Positions 40,999-55,700 of a DNA stretch of 64,000 nt are shown here, in pieces; within the stretch, counting starts at the first letter, position 1, and every line of letters starts with the position of its first letter. This stretch comes from Crambe crambe (Eukaryota; Porifera; Demospongiae; Poecilosclerida; Crambeidae), in NCBI GenBank assembly GCA_963924555.1, contig OZ004589.1, positions 3,782,001 to 3,846,000 on the forward strand, given 5' to 3'. The notes beneath the pieces were generated by a model. That model saw only the letters and a list, made by a program, of their open reading frames with translations, did no database searches and was not told the origin of the DNA. The position numbers and the translations under genes were made by a program.

Positions 40999-41460
40999 AA
41001 TGAAATATATGAAGACACATACTTGCTATGCATACTGTGATTCTAAAAGTTGCTATGTGACTAACATACCTCTATAATTGAGTCAATGAATGTCTGCTGA
41101 GAGTGAGTGACTAGTTTATGAGTGGGAGCACCAATTATAGTGACCCTTGCCCCAAGTCTGAGTCCACTGCACAGATCTTTCCTTACAAACAACACACACT
41201 TCTTGTAGCCGTTGCAATTTGAAATGAGTCAAAGGTGTATCACACCAATCACAAGGAACTAGCATAACGTACAGCTTATCTAGGAAATTTTAATCATATT
41301 GTTATGGATTTTTCCCTTACAATTTTTAATCAACAACTTAAGAGAGTCAATTTCATTATCACACAACAGATGGCATTAATATGTAAGCATCAGACTCTAC
41401 AAATGAAACAAAGAGATGCAGTAATGTCAAAGACTCCACCAAGAAATATAGAAGAGATGT
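40999..41460 (-). repeat. Extra partial copy of the MCMDC2 5' exon region
   Basis: Repeats 40160-40640: the VRKDLCSGLRLGARVTIIGA exon followed by the same intron (GTCAATTTCATTATCACACA, CACCAAGAAATATAGAAGAG). It carries small indels, for example an inserted CAAAGG near 41229, and lacks neighbouring exons, so it is a tandem fragment left at the right end of the duplicated block. Confidence 0.65.
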
Positions 41461-41473
41461 TAAAATATCACTG

Positions 41474-43957
<2,484 letters not shown>

Positions 43958-45224
43958 CTGCAAATGAAATAAACTTCCTTCTTAGAATAGTTTGAGGACC
44001 AACAATAACAACAACAGTTACACCAAAAATCGCCTTTCTTCTCTTCTCGTTTCCTGCTAGAGGAAACAGAATTTTGTCTGAAACTATCCAACTGTTGAAT
44101 TAGGCTACTCATAACTGGTTACAGAAGTTACAAATGTCATCCTAGCTACACCCAAGCTTACTCCAAGAAGTCCTGGCATAGATCAAAAATGATTTTGTTT
44201 ATGCAGTCGTGAGATTGCATGACAGTGCTCTCGATGGAAGAGCTGGTCCCAGATAATGAAGCAGCTGTTCATTACTCTGTACCAAGGCAAGAATGATTTC
44301 CTATAAAATGTACCAAGGCAAATAAAATGTACCAAGGCAAGAATGTAAATGATTAGCTTGCTATTAATTTTATTCTATACTTACCCCTTTATAACAGCTC
44401 TACCTAGTCCTCCCTGTGATACTTTAACAATGAAGCCAGAATATCTTGGGAGCTCCTTTGGAGCTCTAACATATGGCAAAGTTTGAAAGAGCTATAAACT
44501 CTCCTGCAGGGCCAGGTTTCCAATAACCAATGCAGTGATTTTCCTGCTTGATCTTCATATTCATGCACTCAGAGTCATGCAGTTACTGAAGCTAGCAGGT
44601 GCAAAATCTTCTTACTCACTTCAATTTCTAATTTTTCACTCACTAGATCTGAAGGGAATTGATTTTTTCACTATGGGATATTCCACTCAATTAGCCCCTA
44701 AAGGTAGTTCTCATAGCTTTGCTTTGAAGTGCACGTAATAGGATTAGGATTCTCACGCTCACACTGGTACTATCAGTGTAGCTATATTGATTTTAATAAG
44801 AGCAATGCAAGGTAGTGCTCACCAAGGGTGCAATCAATCTGATAATTAAAGGTATAGCTATAACTTTGAACTTGTCCCTATTGACTGTTACTTCTTTCCT
44901 TTTGGAAGAATGGGTTTCTTGCCTTCAAGGTAACACTTTCTTGTGTATAGATTTCTATGCAGTACCATGCGGTGTAGATAGAACAAATGATGAACTTTGT
45001 TCATTGAGCATAAAATATGGTGAAATCTATGCACCCATACAAAAGTTTGCTCTCCCACTTGAGTGTTGAAGGATGGATTTTCTTCTTTGAACTTTTGTGG
45101 AGAAAATTTAGAGATGCATTCCTCAGAGACATGGTTGTTTTTTTTATGTGGAAGTCTTATCAATATCCATCCATCTTCCATCAAGAGGAGGGGGGAAAGG
45201 AAGTAATTGTTGGGCCACTTTTCA
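43958..45224. other. Intergenic, no gene recognised
   Basis: Several short open frames (for example 44815-45069 +) overlap on both strands without known motifs. A repeated CAAAATGTACCAAGGCAA-like phrase lies at about 44280-44345. The segment probably includes further retroelement debris leading into the relic at 45225. Confidence 0.35.
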
Positions 45225-46137
45225 ACTTGAAGCCATGGAGGAAGAGCTGAATGCAAAGGAGGTTATTTCGAAATGAAAGAAGGAAATAGAGCATAAGGCT
45301 TCTAATATCAAGTCTAAAGTTAGTGAACAACTTCAACTAGTGATGGAACTGGCTCAAGAAAAGGGAAGTTCAAATTGGCTAACATCTTTGCCTCTATAGG
45401 AACATAATTTCACACTCCATAAAGTTTCAGAGATGCCCTTTCACTCCGGTATGGTTGGTTACCATCAAATTATCCATCAAATTGTGCTTGTGGATCAAAC
45501 TTCACGATTGAACATGTTTTATCATGCCCCAAAGGCGGCTTTCCCTCAATTTGACATAATGAGGTGCGAGATACTGTTGGATCATGGATGTCAGAAGTAT
45601 GCAATGATGTTTGTTTAGAGCCACATTTGCAGCCTATGACTGGAGAAACTTTAAATGGTGCCAGTGCTATAACAGACGGTGCAATTGATATTGCAGCGAA
45701 TGGTTTCTAAGTAGATATGAACGTTGCTTCTTTGATGTATGAGTTTTTAGTCCTCATGCTCCTTCTAACCGGAAGAAATCTCTAGCCAAACATACAAGAT
45801 GCATGAACGCACAAAGATAAGAGCTTATGAACAGAGAGTCAGAGAAGTGGAACACAGTACATTCACTCGGCTGGTCATGTCTTCATCAGGAGGAGCAGGA
45901 AATGCAGCTACAGTGTGCTTGAAAAGGTTAGCTTCAATGCTAGCAGAGAAGTGGGACTTGCCCTACAGTACCACCCTGGCATGGATGAGGTGTAAATTAT
46001 CATTCAGCCTGCTGAGATCATCTATTAAAGGGGGACGCTCGGCCTCCTCTAGTGGCCATGCTCAAAGACTACCACCAGATCTAGTTGTCTCTGAGGCAAA
46101 CATTATCATCGAAGCATATGTTTTCATCTTATCATAA
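45225..46137 (+). pseudogene. Retroelement polyprotein C-terminal relic
   Basis: Fragments in order resemble the C-terminal region of a reverse-transcriptase element common in sponges and corals: MELAQEKGSSNWLTSLPL, MPFHSGMVGYHQ, FYHAPKAAFPQFDIMRCEIL (from CPKGGFPSIRHNEVR), PMTGETLNGASAI, then the longest open piece from 45799: KIRAYEQRVREVEHSTFTRL, GNAATVCLKRLASMLAEKWD, LPYSTTLAWMRCKLSFSLLR, and a stop at 46137. Frameshifts and stops separate the pieces and no reverse-transcriptase domain is visible. The class of retroelement is not assigned. Confidence 0.6.
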
Positions 46138-46538
46138 TTATAGCTCTCATTATTTGACTTTGCTCTCTTTTTTTCACCAGAATCACATGGTGCTGTGCAC
46201 ACTGTTTTTTCCTTTGTTTTTTTTTTTTTTCTTATGCCTTCATTTTTCTTATGCCTTCATTATTTTACTATAAAAATATTCGAGGGCACAAAACAAAATG
46301 ACGTATTGTGCAGCTAGTCTGTCTGTACTGTACTGAGACATCCGGGTGTCGATATGCGCATATCAGCAAATTAGCATCATCACGTGGTGAGTATTGAATC
46401 TGTGTCGTCTGGTCCGCATCCTGCTTGACCTTTGCGACCTTTGCACAAAGGATATCCTTTCCATGATGAGCTTGGTATAAAGAATCGATGCTCAGTCATT
46501 CAAACAAGCTGGCAGAAAAAAAAGATCGGAGTGAAGAG

Positions 46539-47150
46539 ATGGCATCCAACGATGTTTCAACACAACCTAGTTTATGGGATGAAAAACAACCCCCCTCAGC
46601 AAGACAAAAGCTGATAGAGAAGTCAAAGGAAACACCATTCGTACCAATAGGTAAATAAACCCGTATCAGTGATGATAACTTTGATTCACAAGGAAACTAA
46701 CAATAGCTAAATATAGCTTGTGTATGAAAGTATAGTACATTCCAGACAGGAACCTTGATCATGAAATCCCCCCTGAAGTTTACAAAGTAGCTAGAGCATT
46801 ACTAAATAAATTGGTTGGTAAATATTATGTCTGACATATACAAAACAAATAAGCAACTCTTGCCATGGAGCAGACTAATTTTTTTGATTGAAATACCATT
46901 TCTAGTAGACTCTTACGAAGTGGTGAACCCATAATAGCTACATCTTACTCTTGAAATTGTTTCCTTGTTTGTTACTACAGGTATAGCAGGAACAATAGCA
47001 ACAATAGCATATGGTGTGTATGCATACAAGAACAGAGGTCCCATGAGCACATCCAGATACATAATGAAGTTCCGTGTCTTGGCTCAGGGAGCAGTTGTGT
47101 GTGCTATGCTCGTAGGTGCAGCATTCACCAGCAAAAGAGCATTTCGTTAA
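46539..47150 (+). CDS. HIGD1A: HIG1 domain family protein (HIGD1-like), 93 aa
   Basis: Two exons, 46539-46650 and 46981-47150, joined in phase 1 (GT-AG), total 282 nt. The protein starts MASNDVSTQPSLWDEKQPPS and contains KETPFVPIG, then IAGTIATIAYGVYAYKNRGP, STSRYIMKFRVLAQGAVVCA and MLVGAAF: the HIG_1_N fold of two short membrane helices with the conserved RxxAQG loop. HIGD1 proteins sit in the inner mitochondrial membrane and bind respiratory complexes (III/IV). Length equals the family's usual 90-100 residues. HIGD1 rather than HIGD2 is favoured by FVPIG and the RVLAQG spacing. Confidence 0.88.
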
Positions 47151-47228
47151 GGAATCCCAGGAAAATGTAACATTGTAGCATCATCATCATCAAGCACTAT
47201 TTTTAAGTTTCATTCTATGATAAAATTG

Positions 47229-49366
47229 TCAATGATTACTGTCCATGGTCAGTTGACCAAACAAACCCATTCTAAACTTCTTCAAAAAATGTTGAGCAGC
47301 ACGGATATGGTCATATATTCCACCTGCATTGGGAAGACCACTAAGCACTATGTAACCAACAGTGGCTACTATATACCCTTTTGAAGTGCACCTATTCTTT
47401 CAGACATTTTATCCAGCACTATATTGATATCATCACTGGGTTCCTCAAGACCACAGTAGTTAGCATACCTGAAAAACAACAAAAAGTTCTCCGACATCCA
47501 GCTGTGATATTTATTTTAAAATTTACTCAAATTTGCCATTTTTGTTCAACAGGAAGAGGACATAGTCTGTAATAAGCCTCTCTCCTACGATATGGTCTTT
47601 CAACATTCCTAATGGACATCTCCATGTCATACAAAGTTTTATGTTGGTATTAGCTATCCATGTACCTGTCGCAGCAAGTTTAAGAGCAACTTCATTGTTA
47701 GGTATGCTAGGCATCATCACCCCTGAAAAAATTAACTAAAAAAGATCATGGTAGAGATGCTTAGATTCTCACTCACCTGGTGTATCAAGCACAAAAATTG
47801 TAGGGCGATCTGATACCTGCAATATGTTGTTGTAATACATAGCTACTACAGTGGAACCCAAACTCTCTATATTCAGGACACAATACAAATCTATTATGGT
47901 TCTTCAAGGAACCAAACCTCTTGAACCTCTGAAGAGTAGAAACCACTAATGTATGTATAGGCTATGACACCAGATGTAGGGCATCTTATATACCCAGAGG
48001 CCCTGGACAACTACATAACTGCAGTGAAGCTGAGGAATAAAAGCTCGATATAAGGACAGTCTTCATGATACCTATGCTAGGAAGCTTATTGTACATCCAG
48101 TGCATGAAGGTGTTTGTGATGTTGGGGGGGGGGGGGGGGGGATCTTTACACCCCTAGGCAGGCCTAACCCTGGCAATTAATCAGCAGTATGCATCTAGAT
48201 TTTACCCTTATCTTTGTTGATACCGCTCTGGTGACCCCAGGAAGCTTGCCAATGCTAGTTCCTTTACCTGTATTATAAATGTAGACCACATGTAGGAAAC
48301 ATAAACACTACTGACCTTACAGTTCAGTCCATAGTGGAGTACAAAGGAAACCACCTGATGGACATACAGGATACAGGAAGTATCAACTACGCACTAAACT
48401 AACTCACATGACCACTAATTAATTAAACTATGCCAGCTGGAGAAGTTTAATTAAAAGGGAAAACCCACCTTTTTTAAGATAATTTCTTCTGAGAGCATTA
48501 ATAAGTGATGATTTTCCTACATTGGGCATGCCCACAACCATCAGACGAAGGGAGAAATTCTCATCCTAAGCACGAATAAATGTACATACAACGAACACAT
48601 TGAGTAATACCATATACCTTTGTAAGAGATCTATTCCAGCCAGTCACTTTCAAAATCATTGATTTTAACTGCAATTATTGAAATTACACACATTACAGCA
48701 TGTGTAGTATGAACATACATTTCTAATGCTAGGATGGTGTTGGCTTCTTAGATCTGTGTAGAGCACTTTATTTTCCCCTTGCTGCTGTAAATCCTCCAAA
48801 TTATCCTATAAAAGGAGTCAGATTAAGACATCAGCTAATACTCATTAGTTATTTCTCCAAAAAGGTTTGCATTGTGAGTGGCCAATTGGTACATAAAATA
48901 TATCAAGGAATCCTATCAGATCTAATGATATTCATAGCCATCACAAAATTACCTCCATCTGCTGAGGATCACAGAGGTCTTCCTTATTCAGTACTAGTAA
49001 TTTTGGCCTTCCTTTCAACAGAGAATTAAGCTTTTCATTGCGACCAGAAAATGGAATATGTTTGCATGGTCAAGTAAATAACTGTCAATCATACAATGTT
49101 CTAGTAAGAATTAAGAATGGAGTGCTTAATTACCATAATGACCGTCTCCCAAAGCACTATTTTCTGAGGATACTCTGGCATCGTGGACTTCCACTATGCA
49201 ATCACAGTCCTGCAAACGTCGAGATATCAGCCGCAACCCTAAAAAATAACAATAATAATCACAACTTAATATCATCAATAGTTTAATTGCCTTTTGCCAT
49301 ATGCCCTGGAAACCAGTTGGCTGTGGTGAGATTGGGAAACACAAACTTCTCCCTAAACCCCATCAT
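47229..49366 (-). CDS. MTG1: Mitochondrial ribosome-associated GTPase 1 (MTG1)
   Basis: Multi-exon gene starting at ATG 49366 (a second ATG follows at 49363): REKFVFPNLTTANWFPGHMA, then after a 52-bp GC-AG intron GLRLISRRLQDCDCIVEVHD. Downstream are the circularly permuted GTPase motifs: LVLNKED-type G4 region (about 48965-49010), G1 GMPNVGKSSLINALRRN (about 48480-48545), DTPG (G3, about 47783), then MMPSIPNNEVALKLA, DHIVGERLITDYVLFLLNKN, YANYCGLEEPSDDI, and the last exon FLKKFRMGLFGQLTMDSNH, stop 47229-47231. MTG1 is a YlqF-type GTPase that matures the large mitoribosomal subunit. All family landmarks are present. It is divergent from the dystrophin-like gene, start codons 113 bp apart. Confidence 0.88.
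48124..48141. repeat. Poly-G/C tract, 18 bp, in MTG1 intron
   Basis: Eighteen consecutive G on the plus strand, hence C on the transcribed sense strand of MTG1. Intronic. Confidence 0.9.
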
Positions 49367-49479
49367 CAATCTAGCACGTGCTTCCTTAGCACGCGCGCTT
49401 AATATTAGCTAAAAGGGGTGGAGCTAGCTAGCTGCAATCCTCTTAAGCAGCTACGCCCACTTTTATTTACGCTGCGAAA
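49367..49479. promoter_or_regulatory. Bidirectional promoter between MTG1 and dystrophin-like gene
   Basis: Only 113 bp separate the two start codons. The gap holds CACGTG (49375-49380, an E-box) and TTAGCACGCGCGCTTAA (CpG-rich) and has no TATA box. Shared regulation is inferred from the distance alone. Confidence 0.55.
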
Positions 49480-52400
49480 ATGCCGGGTAGAGAAGTAAAC
49501 TTATTGGATAATCACGGTACAGGTACTGGCTGGCTGGCTGACCAGCTAACTAAAGCAGTATTTACATGTTTGCAGGGTCGTTACCTGATGGTTGGGAGAG
49601 ATCCGAAACAGCAGCTGGAATACCTTACTACCTCAAGTACGTTCTACTGCACTATAGTTAGATGCAATCCATATAGCACCCTCTGATACCAAGGGAGCAG
49701 TGTTACATCAACCTATTACTAGCTAGATTGCTTTGGAATGACAGACATTGAGTAATAAATCTTATCATTGCCTCAGTCATAATGACGGCACTACTGACTG
49801 GGATCACCCAATCACATCTCAAGTATATTCGGAAATGGGTATGTTTAGTTTTTGCTACAGACCTATAACTATTTACGTATTACTTATTATAGATGGAATT
49901 AATGATATCAAATATGGAACATATAGAACAGCTATGAAATTGAGGTCAATTCAAAAAATGACCCACTGTAAGTTCCTCTTACTGTATAGATAATAATTAT
50001 TGCTTGTTTTACTATTGCAGTGAATGACGTGGACCAGTTTATTCTGCAATGCTCGCTTGATGAACTAGGCCTAGGTCCTGGCACCACACGCAACAATGAA
50101 GTCCTCAGTGTTCATGACCTTGAAGCACTTCTTGTAAGCATTTTCCAACTGGCAAGTCGAGAACGAGACAAATTCATTCAAGTGGAAGGGTGTGTTGAAC
50201 TTTCCTTGAGTTTTCTGCTAAAGTGCTTGGACAGGTAAGCCTTGAAATGAATAGGCACACAAACTTCACGATTATGACCTATCTGATAATAATCATGTAG
50301 TGGACGCACTGGTGCTGTTAGAATACGCTCAGTAAAGATCATCCTAGCTGCTCTCTCAAGCTCATCTTTGGCAGAAAGATACGAGTGTAGGTTAAAACTC
50401 TACTACAATGATGTTGAGGCAATGCAGCTTTAACATTCTACATGTACATAACTATAGTTATGTTCAGGCAAGTAAGTCCAGTAAATGGTATTGGAATATC
50501 ACATTCAAATCTCAAGATTCTTCTCCAGGACCTGCTATTGGTAACTATAATAATGGAATTTGTAAACTATATGATGCAACCTTCTTCTAGCTTATAGCTG
50601 TAGTGAATGAGAGTAGTACTTTTAAAGCAGAAACTATTGACAGTGCTGTTGAAAGCTGCTGGGAAATGGTATGTAAAGCCCTACTATTGGATTACATTGG
50701 CAATGTAGCTTGAGATATTCAATTCATAGTCTAATAATCAGCCCACTGACACTGCGAGTCTGGAAGAGTTTGTACACTGGATGATGAGAGAACCAGTATG
50801 CACAGTGTGGTTACCTACCCTTCATCGTCTTGCCACAGCTGAGACAATCAAGCACGAAGCAAAGTGCTCAAAATGCAAGATCTTCCCTATAGTTGGATTC
50901 AGGTATATAAATGGTCTACTGGTATTACTATATAATATTTATACCCCGCATGCGATAATGTCTCAATGTCTATGTGAGTGAATGTAAACTATATATTATA
51001 GCTACCTTATGTACCTTCCAAACTCAAAGTGTAGAGCTCTAAACCATACTGTGTGGCATGCAGTGTATGAAACATGACATGATGATAACATGATACAGAT
51101 ATAGGTGCCTAAAGTGTACCAACGTTGACCTTTGTCAGAACTGCTACTGGACTCAAAAGACACTTAAAAACCACAAGCTAACTCATCCAACAAGGGAATA
51201 TTGTTTGGCTGTAAGTCCTAAAATGATGATTGCTAATGATACTCCCTCATTAATAATTACTACAATAGACAACCACTGGCGATGATGTCAGGGACTTTGT
51301 TAAACAGATGAAAAATAAAATCACAAGAAGATACCGACACAGGCCACTTAAGCAGAACTACTTAGACTATCCTATTAATACCAGGGATGATGGAAATAGG
51401 TATGAAAATAATATAAAAAATAATAATTAATGCATACAATAATACTTTAATATTTTAGAATACCAGATATTTGCCCAGTCTTTGAAAATGTCCACACTAG
51501 AGTGAATCTGCTAGCATCCAGGCAAGTCTTAAATTATATATCATAAGCCTATGTGTAAGCTTGTGTTGCTCTTGTTAGACTTCAGGAATTAGAGGGTGGT
51601 GCCGATCAAGTCGATGGTGCCCCATCATCTCATGAAATCTCCAGACCTGAACCTCAGCCTCAAACAATGGCAGAATCCCCACCACTGCAACTACCACCAG
51701 TATCACTGCCATTAGCAATGGCAGAATCCCCACCACTGCAACTACCACCACCACCACTAGCAATGATATCACCCATAGCTCCTCCAACAGTTTCTCAGAG
51801 ATCTGATTTGGAAGCTAGACTAAAACTTGAAAGCCGTATTATAGATTTACAAAAGAAATGTCAGGATGAAACAGCAACCAGACGAAAGCTGGAAAGGGAT
51901 CATGCTGAACTGTCGAGATCAAAGTTAGAAGATCAGGAATCAAAATGTGAATTGGAGCAAAAAATACACGACCTCCAGGAGAGCAATCAACTGCTAAAGG
52001 AGAAAGTTACTACTTTGCTAGCAACACCACCATTAGTGAGTTACATAGCTTAGCTTACCCCACTTTCCTTTAATAGCTAATTTATTATTATACATCTTGT
52101 TATAGATAAAAACAGTGAGAGTACCTGTACCAGTGAATGCTCCCATTCAATCTCCACAAACTTGTAAGTAGTAAGCCATGATCCAGTATGTAGCAGCTTA
52201 GTTTATAATGTATGATCATTAAGTGTTAGTTAAGAATACCCTACAGCTTTCTTTTGATAAATGCATCACGTTATGTACATAGCTATCACAGGAGTGAGAA
52301 CACTTGGTGTTAACACACCTAACCAGTTCTTGGAATCAAGAGATGCCTGGAATTCCTCTTTGCTAGGAGAGGAAGAGGAGATGGAGGCTATCCTGAAAGA

Positions 52401-52597
52401 AATTTTGGCAGCATTTCCAAAGGACACAAACAAAAGTAAGTCAACTAACAGGAGGTATAATTACTGATGATTCCTCCCAACCCCCCCCCCCCCCCCCCCC
52501 CCCCCCAGACATAGCAACTACTGCAAACAGCAAGGTCTTCAAAGCTGCAGCAGCTGTAGGAGAAAGTCTTACTTCATTAGTTAGTGAAATGCACTGA
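49480..52597 (+). CDS. Short dystrophin-like protein (WW - EF-hand-like - ZZ - coiled coil)
   Basis: Sixteen exons with matching phases: 49480-49522, 49576-49636, 49777-49838, 49893-49967, 50021-50234, 50301-50386, 50458-50540, 50591-50668, 50730-50902, 51105-51210, 51269-51399, 51459-51521, 51579-52035, 52106-52163, 52283-52435, 52509-52597. In order: a WW domain ([25 protein letters not shown]), the dystrophin EF-hand-like helices ([38 protein letters not shown]), [20 protein letters not shown], a ZZ zinc finger (CSKCKIFP...[18 protein letters not shown]), a proline-rich stretch with two [11 protein letters not shown] units, a coiled coil (about residues 405-470), and a C-terminus [13 protein letters not shown]. 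This is the beta-dystroglycan-binding end of dystrophin without spectrin repeats or CH domains, like vertebrate Dp71/Dp116. Cytoplasmic adaptor at the membrane. One intron (51522-51578) uses a GC donor. Confidence 0.9.
52481..52506 (+). repeat. Poly-C tract, 26 bp, directly before the last acceptor of the dystrophin-like gene
   Basis: Twenty-six C's followed by AG form the 3' splice site of the final exon (52509), so the homopolymer is itself the polypyrimidine tract. Confidence 0.9.
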
Positions 52598-52760
52598 AGT
52601 CTACATAGGTAAGTTCTGGGAAGTTTACTTTAATTAATACCAATACCATTATTAACTGTTATAGGTCACTCTTCAAGTATGAGACAGAACATGCTAACAT
52701 AATTATATCACTACTGTGATGTTGTGACTAATATTGTATAGCTCAAATTCTAAAAGATGT

Positions 52761-55700
52761 TTATAGTTTAGACTTAACTTTACCCATGAGCTTCTCTAAT
52801 TGCATGGCAGCAGCCATGTTGCCTTTAATCTTGAGTTTGCCACTCATGAACGCCATCGTGGGGTTGAGATCACCAGTGAACATTGCTACCAGATCCTGTG
52901 AATCAGAAGTCATTGTCACATCTGCCTCTTGGCCTGGTAATGCAGGTGACACAGAACCATTCCCATTCTTCAAATCCAAAAACCAACTCCCTGCATATAT
53001 GTACAATTAAATGGATACTTTAATATAATAACATCAGGCAAAAAAACAACATAACATGAACAAACTAATGAACATAACACGAACAAACTAATAAATAATC
53101 CCCCCAAAAAGACCCACACATAAAGAAGAAACAAATGAATGAACCCACTGTTGCTCAATTTGTTACAATTTTCCAAATTCCCATATTCAATGGGTGCATG
53201 ACTTGAAATTTACCAGGATGCTTGCCATCAACAACAAAAAGAAATGAAGCATTGATCTCTTTCACCACTTCTTCAGTTATGAGGGACCTTGTCAGATTAA
53301 AAACACCCTCAGGGGTGTCTTTTGATGCTTCACTGCCAGCTTCAGTTGAGGATAGAATCTCACTTATATCTTCATCGTCAAGGAAGAAATCCGGAGAGAG
53401 TTTAGCACCTGTTATCAATATAAAATAAGCTCATTTTACACCTAGACAAATCTCTGGCAAAGGACATTCTAAGTTGCCTCATATGAATTTTCTTCCTTGA
53501 AAATACAACAGTATAATGGAATCTTTGCTGGAGATATTCATGGGAGATCAAAGTTTACCAACTTTAATGCATAATGTAGTTTTAACCATTTGTACTGTTA
53601 TAAAGACAAACCTACAAGCTGAACTACAATTGTGCAGACCTGGTACACAGGAGTACTGGTCCATATCAGTCACTCCACTATCCCTGAGCACTTCATCATC
53701 TATAAGGAACTTTCCAGTCAGCTCACAACCAGTCCTGGTAAGGATGGCATATGCTGCATCCGCCATAATCTCAGGTTTCCTAGACGTGGCCATCATGGAT
53801 TCACCTCCCAGCATTTCAATTGCAGCTGTTGCAATAGCTGGAGGTATGTATATAAACTATTAGCCTGGCTTAGTCTACCCATTATGATCTGGTCTGCTTA
53901 ATATACAGTGGACTGTGGATATACATGCAGTCTAATTTCTCACTAAACTGCTCCTTCCTAATTCTTCCCCAGGTATGTTGGCTCTCAAATAAGCATTTAA
54001 TTATATAGAGCAGAGATTATAACAAGGTGACATAAGAGCTTATGTCACCATAGGAACAATATAACAAATTTCCAGTCATAACTTGATGCTACCCAGAAGA
54101 GTGTGTGCTGATTCTCCTCTCCATGTTACATGTTTATATGCTAATCTCTGGATTAATTCAGTAATTATGAAGAGCACAAAATGACAGTACATAGATATGA
54201 GCAATCATGACCAACCTGTACGTGGCCAAAGGGCATTCACCGCTATGCCTTGAGGTTGAAGCTCATCAGCCATCCCAAGGACGCACAGCGACATTCCATA
54301 CTTTGCAATAGTGTAAGCTATACACACACACACACACACATACATACATACATACATACATACATACATACTGATAATTCCCTCCTACTCAACCCAATTG
54401 AAATCCCCCATTAAAACTTACCACAGTGGTGAGCAAACCACCTAGGGTTCAAGTTGAGGGGTGGACTGATGTTCAGAATATGTGGGTTCTTACTCTTCGC
54501 CAGGTGAGGAATACAAAGCTTTGACCTGAAAATTCGACATAAAGAGAAGGTAGTAAGATACCTTGAAACAGTGTTTGGGCCCCTTAATAGCACCCTTGCT
54601 TTGAAAATATCTACAGCTTTGCAACTTACGCTAGATATGTCCCCCTGGTATTGATGTCCATCATCAGGTCATACCTGCAATCCATATTAGCTACATGATA
54701 AATTCGAGGACATATGGAAAAAAAAAATTGTGAAGTGCTGGCCAACTTTTCATCCATATTACTCTCACACCACTAGTCCATCATTTACACTAGGCCCTTC
54801 CACCTTACTGATTTCATGTTCTATAAATGCATGACTTTGTATGATTGTAGTGACACTTTTAGTTGAAATCCAGTCTTTACCACAAAATAGGAAAATATGG
54901 TAAAGGGTCAACTACACCAGACTCATGGCTAGGTATGGTCAAATGAATACTTTGGAAAGATCATACTGGTCTACAGTAGCAAATGAAATCGATAAAGCCA
55001 CACCCACTAAAACCAACACTCACCAAGTGTTTCCCAATTTTGTGATGTCTACATAATTATGTGGGAAGGATTGAGTGTAATCCAAGCTAATATTTATATC
55101 GAATGTACCTAAAGAGAGACATTAGCCCCTACAGTACATACACTCTCTCCCATTACCATCAGCTTTGTGGCATTAGTTTCTAGAGATGAACTCACTTCTT
55201 CATAGTAGTATTTACTGTCCCAGTGAGATTAATGGCACTTGCATTATTGACTAAGATATCAATGCCTCCAAATTTTTCAACTGCCTGATCCACTGCTGCT
55301 TGTAGCTGACTCTCTTCACGAACATCCACTACACATGGCAAACACTTGCCACCTACTTCTTCCACTGAGCACATGAAAAGAAAAAAGAAAGGAAAAAAAA
55401 CAAACTAGTATGCTTGTCTATATAGGTTGCATTTGTACTAGGCTCAGTTTGTTGATGCATTTTTTTAAATGCAGACAGAAGCTCTTGCTGTACTAATGAT
55501 CTTCTTAATTAATAGCTAGCTAGTTACAAATTAGTCATATTGAGTCAATCTTGTAAGAGATCCAATGGAGTAATTGAACTAGCACCCAAGCAACATTTCA
55601 AAATGCACATGCTGTCCTTCATACGAACACATCTATCACACCAATTCTGTTCACATACAAACACTCATCACATGTCTGTCCACATACAAACACCCATCAC

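Noticed and set aside
51575..51787. Minus-strand Val-rich ORF
   Set aside because: Antisense of the proline-rich repeats in the dystrophin-like gene.
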